The translations under genes and the position numbers were made by a program. A stretch of 64,000 nucleotides of DNA from Dokdonia sp. PRO95 (GTDB lineage Bacteria; Bacteroidota; Bacteroidia; Flavobacteriales; Flavobacteriaceae): the NCBI RefSeq assembly GCF_000355805.1, contig NZ_CM001837.1, positions 2,416,100 to 2,480,099 on the forward strand, written 5' to 3'. This document shows positions 58,019 through 64,000 of the stretch, one piece after another. The notes under the pieces were generated by a model. The model ran no database searches and had not been told where the DNA came from. It was given only the letters and a program-made list of their open reading frames with translations. The number at the start of each line of letters is the position of its first letter. Position 1 is the first letter of the stretch.

Positions 58019-58741
58019 ATGTTGAACTGTATTATTGTAGATGATGAAACTGCGGCACGTACAATCGTATCGCATTTATGTAGCCAGGTAGATGAACTCA
58101 ATGTAATTGATGAGTTTCCTAACGCGATGCAGGCAATCAAGTTTTTAAATAAGAACGAGATTGACCTCATTTTCTTAGATATACACATGCCAGATTTTAC
58201 TGGTTTTGACTTTATAGATTCGCTTAAAAATCCGCCAAAGATTGTTCTCACCACGTCAGATCGTGACTTTGCGATTGAGGCTTTTGAGTATGATTGTATT
58301 GTAGATTACTTAGTAAAGCCTATAACCCTGCCTAGATTTCTTAAGGCAATGCAAAAGGTTGAAAGTTTTAAAGCTCCTAAGTTGCAAAAAGCAACTCCAG
58401 ATGCACAAGAAGCAAAGCAAGAAGAGTCAGAAAAGGAGATGTATGTAAATATAGACAGGCGTCTCATTAAGATTGAGTTTGATAAAATCTTTCTTGTAGA
58501 AGCAAAAGGTGACTACGTACTAATAAAAACAGAAGGAAAAAATTACACCGTACACTCTACACTTAAAAAAATAGAAGAAAAACTACCAGATAGTCTTTTC
58601 TTAAAAATCCATCGCTCCTATATTATTAACATTAAAAAAATAGTTGATATTGAGGATAATAGTGTCCTGATAGCTAGAGATGTAATACCAATAAGTCGTT
58701 CTAACAGACCTGAACTTATGAAGCGTCTTAACTTGCTATAA
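58019..58741 (+). CDS. LytTR-family response regulator
   Basis: 240 residues. REC domain with VDDE, D54 in LIFLDIHMP and Lys in DYLVKPITLPRFLKAM; a linker rich in Lys/Glu; LytTR DNA-binding domain (about 140-240) with IEFDKIFLVEAKGDYVLIKTEGKNYTVHSTLKKIEEKL, FLKIHRSYIINIKKI and the final VIPISRSNRPELMKRL. Output transcription factor of the H-NOX/FIST operon; candidate to bind the shared blocks at both ends of it. Confidence 0.92.
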   Translation: MLNCIIVDDETAARTIVSHLCSQVDELNVIDEFPNAMQAIKFLNKNEIDLIFLDIHMPDFTGFDFIDSLKNPPKIVLTTSDRDFAIEAFEYDCIVDYLVKPITLPRFLKAMQKVESFKAPKLQKATPDAQEAKQEESEKEMYVNIDRRLIKIEFDKIFLVEAKGDYVLIKTEGKNYTVHSTLKKIEEKLPDSLFLKIHRSYIINIKKIVDIEDNSVLIARDVIPISRSNRPELMKRLNLL

Positions 58742-58753
58742 AACAACAAATTC

Positions 58754-58779
58754 CATTCGTCTACAGTAAATTACCACTC
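58754..58779 (+). promoter_or_regulatory. Candidate LytTR operator after the H-NOX operon
   Basis: CATTCGTCTACAGTAAA (58754-58770) runs directly into TAAATTACCACTC (58767-58779). The same two blocks lie upstream of the operon's first gene in the opposite order. They precede the T9SS protein gene by about 90 bp. Confidence 0.5.
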
Positions 58780-58810
58780 AACGATACAAGTATCAGTGCG
58801 GTCGAATAAA

Positions 58811-58842
58811 TTGAAAATCAGGATATAAACAGCCTAATTTTG
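58811..58842 (+). promoter_or_regulatory. Promoter of the T9SS protein gene
   Basis: TTG at 58811 and an exact TAnnTTTG element, TAATTTTG (58835-58842), with 21 bp between, 28 bp before the ATG. Confidence 0.65.
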
Positions 58843-58870
58843 TTTCTATAATCACATCAATAGAAGCAAT

Positions 58871-61471
58871 ATGAAAGCAAATTTCTACTCTCTTACAAGA
58901 CAATTAATCGCACTAAGCTGCTTGTTGTATTCATTTACCGCCAGCGCACAAGATGTACCTTTTAATTGTGATTACAGCGCTTATTTGTTTCAATACAATG
59001 ATGTGTATGCAATTGACCTTGCTTCTGGAAACTCTTTTCTAGCAGCAAAGGATATCACAACAGGAAACATAAACGCAGCAGCATATAATCCAGCAGATGG
59101 TTACATCTGGGGATACTTATCAAGCCCTGCAAAATCTATTGTTAAAATAGGCAAGAACTTTGAGACTACTACCATCACTATTGATGCATTACCTACTGGC
59201 AATAAATATGTAGGTGATATAAGCGCTACAGGACAATATTACTTTAAAGCTGGTGGGAGCACATACTACACTGTAGATCTTGATCCAGCATCAGAAACAT
59301 ATACAGAACTTACTGCAACTGCATCATTATCACAAAATTTAAGTGTACATGACTGGGCTTTTAATGCAGTAGATAATCAGCTGTACGCCGTTGAGAAAGG
59401 AACAAACATCTTGTATAGAATCAACCCTGACAATGGCCAGGTGCAGGCTTTAGGCGTCGTACCTATTTTATCAGGACTAAACTATACCTATGGAGCTGTA
59501 TATTTTGATGCTTCAGGACGATTCTACATATCTGCAAATCAAACAGGGACTATCTATGTAATACAAAGTGTTCAAGACCTTGATGGGATAGGAGTTATAG
59601 ATTCAAACCTCTTTGCTTTTGGGCCATCAAGTGCTAGTAATGATGGCGCTCGATGCCCTACTGCACCTGTGTTACAAGAAATATGCGATAACGGAATTGA
59701 TGATGATGGTGACGGTCTTATAGATTGTGAAGATCCATCATGCTCAGGATACGGGATGTGTGCCACTATAGATCCAGAAGCATCTACAGGAAATAAAGGA
59801 GGATTAGAAAGTAATAATAGACTCTCTAACGCTATTGCAAAACGTAATTTTAACCGTGCAAAAGAGAGCTATGAGTTTAATAAAGACCTTGCACCACTTG
59901 TAGGTAAGAAGGATAGCTATGCCGTAAGAACTGCTCAAACATTTACGCTTGCAGATCTTATCCCGCTTGAAGAAATTAGCGAAGATTATGTAGTTGAATC
60001 TACACCTGCAGATCTGGTAGGTATTACAAATGCAACCGAAGTATATGCTGTAGACTATATAAAAGGAGAACTCTCAACCGCATCTATACTTGCTCTTAAA
60101 ACAGAAAATGGCGTATATGAGCATACAAAGTATATCTGTGATCGTTTACTAGGAGCAGAGCTTACCTCTGTGTCTACCATAGAGATTAATGGACAGCAGT
60201 TTATTAAATCTCTAATAAGAAATATAGACGGCAGTGTAGAATTTGTTTTAAGCCTTTCGGCGAAAATGGTAAACAATGAGACTGAGTTTATTGTAGAAAG
60301 CCACTGGAATCTTGATCGTTATGAGGATGATGTCACTTTTTACAACTTCCAAATATGGGCAAACTCAATAGATGATTTACACAAACTAGGACAACAAGTT
60401 TTGAATCTTCTAGAAGTACAGAAGCCAGTAACTTCATATAATACCTCGACACCACCTACCGTATTTGTAAAAAAAGGAAACTATAACAACGGAGCGTTAC
60501 AACTAGAAATCATCAATACAAATGCAACCGAGAGTGTAACATTTGATGCAGGAATAAGAGCAACAGAAACAAGCGAGATAGTAACAACCACATCGAGCAT
60601 CTCACTTGGCGAAAATTACATCACAGAGGTTACTATTGACACAGGATATTTATTTGACATAGGCTTTAGAATAGGAGATGGTATAAACACACCAGATGAT
60701 TTATTTCTATCTGACGGGCCATGGGGAGTAGATGCATCTCAAGTAGGGACAGATGTAGTAACCTATGAGATTTCAGAAAATGAAGAAACATACGGAGATG
60801 ACACCTATGCTATAGAACGCAACTTGTCACTCACAGCAACAACAAATAGCTATGTTGCGGCATATAGAGCACTTACACCACGTTTTCAAGCAGTAGATGT
60901 AAGTATGTTTAATGCATTACAAATGACAGCAAAGGGAACAGGAAACTTAGAAATAACCTTTGTAAAGGAAAGCATAGAAATCTGGGAAGATCAGTACAAA
61001 GCAACGATAGCACTTACAGACAACTCTCAAGATTTTGATATTTTATTTGACAACTTTACAAGTCCGTCGGGAACACCGTTGTTGCTTAATGATCTCGTAA
61101 CTGTGGTATTTACCATGGTATCTCAAGATGGAACGATGGTTACAAAGGAAATGGACATTAATGAGATACAATTTGCAAACTCAGAAGTACTCTCAACCGA
61201 AGAGAATATCATGGTAGCAGATGCATTAATAAATTACCCTAACCCATTTATATCGCAGACTACAATAAGATTGCCACAAGCAAGTGCAACGGTACAAATT
61301 ACAGTAGTAGATATGTTAGGACGCATAGTAGACACGCAAGATATAACAACAAATAATGGAGGGTTAACAGCTGTATACACAGCTCCAAACCTACAGACAG
61401 GCATCTATACCTATAAACTAGTAGATAGTGCCTCACAACAACACAGTGGCAAGTTTGTCATAAAGAGATAA
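58871..61471 (+). CDS. Secreted protein with T9SS type A sorting domain
   Basis: 866 residues. Signal peptide to TASAQ (about residue 27). The N-terminal 250 residues look like a beta-propeller-type (DUF6923-like) domain: YLFQYNDVYAIDLASG, VDNQLYAVEKGTNILYRINPDNGQV. Next comes a Ca-binding-type motif (EICDNGIDDDGDGLIDCEDP, about 271-290), a central beta-rich region (330-770) and a C-terminal T9SS domain (about 785-866: INYPNPFISQTTIRL, DMLGRIVDTQ, LQTGIYTYKLVD, GKFVIKR). Exported by Sec, then T9SS, to the surface or medium. Transcribed from its own promoter next to the candidate LytTR site. Confidence 0.88.
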   Translation: MKANFYSLTRQLIALSCLLYSFTASAQDVPFNCDYSAYLFQYNDVYAIDLASGNSFLAAKDITTGNINAAAYNPADGYIWGYLSSPAKSIVKIGKNFETTTITIDALPTGNKYVGDISATGQYYFKAGGSTYYTVDLDPASETYTELTATASLSQNLSVHDWAFNAVDNQLYAVEKGTNILYRINPDNGQVQALGVVPILSGLNYTYGAVYFDASGRFYISANQTGTIYVIQSVQDLDGIGVIDSNLFAFGPSSASNDGARCPTAPVLQEICDNGIDDDGDGLIDCEDPSCSGYGMCATIDPEASTGNKGGLESNNRLSNAIAKRNFNRAKESYEFNKDLAPLVGKKDSYAVRTAQTFTLADLIPLEEISEDYVVESTPADLVGITNATEVYAVDYIKGELSTASILALKTENGVYEHTKYICDRLLGAELTSVSTIEINGQQFIKSLIRNIDGSVEFVLSLSAKMVNNETEFIVESHWNLDRYEDDVTFYNFQIWANSIDDLHKLGQQVLNLLEVQKPVTSYNTSTPPTVFVKKGNYNNGALQLEIINTNATESVTFDAGIRATETSEIVTTTSSISLGENYITEVTIDTGYLFDIGFRIGDGINTPDDLFLSDGPWGVDASQVGTDVVTYEISENEETYGDDTYAIERNLSLTATTNSYVAAYRALTPRFQAVDVSMFNALQMTAKGTGNLEITFVKESIEIWEDQYKATIALTDNSQDFDILFDNFTSPSGTPLLLNDLVTVVFTMVSQDGTMVTKEMDINEIQFANSEVLSTEENIMVADALINYPNPFISQTTIRLPQASATVQITVVDMLGRIVDTQDITTNNGGLTAVYTAPNLQTGIYTYKLVDSASQQHSGKFVIKR

Positions 61472-61504
61472 GTAAGTAGTTTTTTTGATTTGATTTGATG
61501 TTTG

Positions 61505-61535
61505 GCCATCACCGGGGACGGTGGTGGCTTTTTTT
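61505..61535 (+). terminator. Rho-independent terminator
   Basis: GCCATCACC (61505-61513) pairs with GGTGGTGGC (61520-61528) with one G-U pair, followed by seven T. Confidence 0.88.
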
Positions 61536-61608
61536 GTGGGTGGGAGCGTGTTTTTTTTGACTTGCTAAAAATGATTAAACTTATGTCTTAGTAATGACCT
61601 TCACTATT

Positions 61609-61923
61609 TTATATATGAGATGTTTTATCTGGTGTTTTAGCTCTGTTTACTACAGTAATACTTATAATTTGGATAATTCCGTAAATACATAAATGTACGA
61701 TTGGAAATAGAATACCATAAAATAATACCACTAATGAGCCACCACCTTTGAAATTTTCTTCACCACTAGAGATATAAACCATAAAAGCTGTGTAAAGTAA
61801 AAATACGAATAGATGTAAATAAAAGATTCTTTTTTGTTTAAACCATAAACCTAATAGAATTAGCAAGAATACAATGCCATAGCTCAAATACATTATCGTA
61901 AATTCAATATCCGTTGAAATCAA
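61609..61923 (-). CDS. Hypothetical membrane protein, three transmembrane segments
   Basis: 104 residues with hydrophobic segments at about 10-28, 33-51 and 65-92 and a basic tail. Unrecognised. It abuts the next gene upstream (ATG at 61923 against a stop ending 61924), so the two form an operon. The pair has no counterpart elsewhere in the window and may be a small accessory cassette. Confidence 0.6.
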   Translation of the reverse strand: MISTDIEFTIMYLSYGIVFLLILLGLWFKQKRIFYLHLFVFLLYTAFMVYISSGEENFKGGGSLVVLFYGILFPIVHLCIYGIIQIISITVVNRAKTPDKTSHI

Positions 61924-62520
61924 TTATTCTCGTTTTTTAAGTTCAGTCATTAATTCAATACGCTTGTGCTTGATACTCCTACAAACTTTATTAAAGCTCT
62001 CACTCTTTTCGTCCGATATGAGTTCCGTAATTAGCAATTTAATTTCATTAATGCTCAATTCGTTTGGCTGTTTGAAATACAAATTCGTATCAAATGCAGC
62101 TTGATTGGTTTTTTCATTTTCGAGTTGATTAATTCGTTGGATTGGCTTTTCAGTGATGACTTCAGTAAGTTCATAATCAGCTTTTGGTAATTTAGTCTTT
62201 CTGATAATTTGGAGATACTCACTTAAAATTCGTTTTTCTACGTAGATTTTTCCTCCGTCGAATTTGTGACGATCAGTCATATCTTTTTTAACACCTGAAA
62301 TCCAATATTCATCTCCATTTTCCAAGTCATAATAATTTCCGTTAATTCCCAGCCCGTTAAGACTCTGAAATGCCTTACCGTTAAAGTAAATTGTCTTTCC
62401 GCTTTTTGAAAATGAAACAAGACCAATCCAGGCATTTTCATTATTTGAAAGCCTGCTTTTCAATTCTATATATTTTATTTCTGCCTTCAAAGTTTTTTTT
62501 GTAAAACAGTGGCATTCCAC
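61924..62520 (-). CDS. Hypothetical cytosolic protein
   Basis: 198 residues. The first 95 residues, from IKYIELKSRLSNNENAWIGL through YFNGKAFQSLNGLGINGNYY and EYWISGVKKDMTDRHKFDGG to IYVEKRILSEYL, look like a conserved small domain of unknown function that I have seen only in hypothetical proteins; the rest is helical and charged. The start is uncertain, since the first residues MECHCFTKKTLKAE may not belong to the domain. Operon with the membrane protein downstream. Confidence 0.6.
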   Translation of the reverse strand: MECHCFTKKTLKAEIKYIELKSRLSNNENAWIGLVSFSKSGKTIYFNGKAFQSLNGLGINGNYYDLENGDEYWISGVKKDMTDRHKFDGGKIYVEKRILSEYLQIIRKTKLPKADYELTEVITEKPIQRINQLENEKTNQAAFDTNLYFKQPNELSINEIKLLITELISDEKSESFNKVCRSIKHKRIELMTELKKRE

Positions 62521-62670
62521 AACGGAATTTATCCTCTAGATAGTAAACAAACGTGATTCCAGTCGTGTTAGTTTGACCTAAATATACAATGAATATTTTA
62601 GTTCTATGCTTCTTAAAACTAACAGTATACTAACTCTATGAAGAAGTATAATCTGTATGTTATAACAAAA

Positions 62671-62696
62671 AAAAACGCCCAGCTGGGCGTTTTTTT
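62671..62696. terminator. Bidirectional terminator
   Basis: Perfect palindrome ACGCCCAGCTGGGCGT (62675-62690) with A run before and T run after; it ends the leftward YaiO-like gene. The rest of 62521-62719 shows nothing recognisable. Confidence 0.9.
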
Positions 62697-62719
62697 AATA
62701 TCAAATAGCGTCTTAAAGA

Positions 62720-64000
62720 TTACATCTTTATAATTCCTTTTTCAAGTACTTGCCATCTCAGCTTTAAACCTACTTCCATAAACTCAAATCCTGCTGCGGT
62801 TGCAGAGGCAATGTTACTGTACTTACCGTAAGCACCCATCTGGAAGCGGTTTGATATCGCATACTGTACTCTGGCTTCTACGCGAAAAAGTGTAGAAGCC
62901 TCATCCTCTTCTACTACTTGTAAACCTCCTGCAGCGTTTGCTGCATAGCTCCACTTTCCTGCTTGACCAGTAAGATCTAAAAACAACTCAACTGCTTGGT
63001 ATTTTGATGGGCTAAAATATAACGTAGGTACTTGATCCTTAAAACCTACATACTGGTAATTGATACCACCTTTAAGCGTTGGGTTTTTTGTAAAGTTGTA
63101 GTATAAAGAAGTGAATAATAAGTTACGAGAGTTTCCATCTGTTTGCTGCGTGTGCATTAAACCAGTATACCAACCTAGATTTATGTTTGTTCCCATATTG
63201 TAGTTAAGGGAATAGTTATTCATAAATATCTTTTCGTCTAGTAATGCGGCGTTAAAATCTTGTAACGTCCTGCTGTAACCCACCTCTAAAAACTGAAGCG
63301 GAAAAGGTCTTGACTTTACAAAAATAGATCCGTTTACATCTGTATACTCATTTGCATCTGCATCTGCTTTTACAAACCCTAATGTACCTTCTAGCCAGGT
63401 ATTATTTATGACTCTGTAATGAGCTCCAAGGCTTGCATTTGTGTTATAAGCCATCGTGTTTGTGGTCATATTTTCGGTAGTACGGTAGTTGTAAGAAAAT
63501 ATAGCCTTAAACCTACTTGTAAATGGCAAGGTAGCGGTCAGACCAGCCGAGTATGCTTGGTTATCACCATTATCTTTGGTGTATGCAGCTCGTTTTTCGA
63601 TCACGGGAGCGAGGCTACTTTCTATTGTTTTCATTAACCCAGTAGCATCTTTCTGGTTTGGGTAGAAGGTTAAGGTATTTTTCGCGAAAGCGTAAGCCTC
63701 ATCTAGATTACCCTGTGCACGGTACGCATTTGCAATCCCGAGATTTCCGTCAAAAGAGGCGCTGTCCTTCTCAAGGATACCGTTATACACCTCGATACTC
63801 TTTTTAAAAGTCCCCGTGTACATTCCTAAAGTTGCCTTAAGTGCAGCCACGCGCGCATTAGTCGGGAAGGTGCTTTTAAGATCTGCAATGGCAGTTCTTG
63901 CTGTGGCATATTTTCCGTTCCAGATGAGTGCTTGTATGTAGCGCTCGTTTGCAGTAATGATTTTTGTAGTGTCCGCTTTCGCGAAATTAATACTCTCCTG
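62720..64000 (-). CDS. TPR-repeat and YaiO-like outer-membrane beta-barrel protein (partial, N-terminus off the right edge)
   Basis: The frame is open to position 64000 (427 codons); a GTG at 63850 is inside the gene, not its start. N-terminal part: TPR helices (ITANERYIQALIWNGKYATA, FDGNLGIANAYRAQGNLDEAYAFAKNTL). From about residue 145, beta strands in pairs (ATLPFTSRFKAIFSYNYRT, FTSLYYNFTKNPTLKGGINYQY, FRVEARVQYAISNRFQMGAYG) up to LRWQVLEKGIIKM fit the YaiO family, outer-membrane barrels often near glycan export or synthesis genes. Two decayed palindrome copies (63681-63691 and 63975-63986) give YAFAKN and NFAKAD. Confidence 0.8.
   Translation of the reverse strand, partial: QESINFAKADTTKIITANERYIQALIWNGKYATARTAIADLKSTFPTNARVAALKATLGMYTGTFKKSIEVYNGILEKDSASFDGNLGIANAYRAQGNLDEAYAFAKNTLTFYPNQKDATGLMKTIESSLAPVIEKRAAYTKDNGDNQAYSAGLTATLPFTSRFKAIFSYNYRTTENMTTNTMAYNTNASLGAHYRVINNTWLEGTLGFVKADADANEYTDVNGSIFVKSRPFPLQFLEVGYSRTLQDFNAALLDEKIFMNNYSLNYNMGTNINLGWYTGLMHTQQTDGNSRNLLFTSLYYNFTKNPTLKGGINYQYVGFKDQVPTLYFSPSKYQAVELFLDLTGQAGKWSYAANAAGGLQVVEEDEASTLFRVEARVQYAISNRFQMGAYGKYSNIASATAAGFEFMEVGLKLRWQVLEKGIIKM

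Noticed and set aside
63850-64000. GTG at 63850 as the start of the YaiO-like gene.
   Set aside because: The frame continues upstream with TPR-like sequence to the window edge, so the gene is truncated by the window.

Overview
The window looks like chromosomal DNA of a marine Flavobacteriaceae bacterium (Bacteroidota), most like the Dokdonia/Krokinobacter group. This rests on the low G+C content, the promoter element TAnnTTTG in front of many genes, the near absence of Shine-Dalgarno sequences, a type IX secretion C-terminal domain, the fused CcoNO oxidase and the overall gene content. The genus is inference. No rRNA, tRNA, CRISPR array, insertion sequence or prophage was seen.

Layout. 1-6324 (minus) is the N-terminal two thousand residues of a giant repeat adhesin with 15 tandem 95-residue Ig-like repeats in exact register; it runs off the left edge. 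6.9-10.6 kb holds a HipA-like kinase/DUF3037 pair and a KefG/KefC-type potassium efflux pair. 10.9-17.1 kb (minus) is an RND multidrug efflux operon (GbsR/MarR regulator, adaptor, pump, outer-membrane channel). 17.4-20.8 kb holds divergent UvrD-type helicase and DnaQ-like/GIY-YIG nuclease genes. 21-25.6 kb is a mixed stress and housekeeping stretch (PA2169-family protein, BLUF blue-light protein, VOC protein, DUF421, patatin, uracil phosphoribosyltransferase).

25.6-52.4 kb is the centre of interest. It holds a hibernation factor, seven universal stress proteins (six in a row), a PAS histidine kinase with a response regulator fused to a CRP/FNR DNA-binding protein, an ATP-cone/endonuclease fusion, a CBS protein, CcoI, the complete cbb3 oxidase operon (CcoS-NO-Q-P-G-H plus small proteins) and HemN. 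Thirteen promoters here, on both strands, carry an oriented 15-bp site CTGAY-N4-RTCATA. In all thirteen the site centre lies exactly 29.5 bp upstream of the first base of a TAnnTTTG-like element. That is the geometry of class II (-41.5) activation by a CRP/FNR protein, so the region reads as one clustered low-oxygen/redox regulon, with the REC-CRP fusion as candidate master regulator.

52.6-58.7 kb is a second sensory operon: a single-domain response regulator, an H-NOX heme NO sensor, a PAS histidine kinase, a FIST sensor protein, a second histidine kinase, an HPt protein and a LytTR response regulator. Two sequence blocks, one next to the operon's promoter region and one just after its last gene, share a 17-mer (one mismatch) and a 13-mer; they are candidate LytTR operators. 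A T9SS-secreted protein (58.9-61.5 kb), two unrecognised genes and a partial TPR/YaiO-like outer-membrane protein fill the right end.

Across the window a 14-bp palindrome, GCTTTCGCGAAAGC, occurs 13 times exactly, often extended to 18-22 bp, both between genes and inside coding sequences, where it is read in only two frames (AFAKA or FRES). It is a highly iterated palindrome of unknown function. Annotation is by eye from translation and motif recognition; family assignments were not checked by database search.
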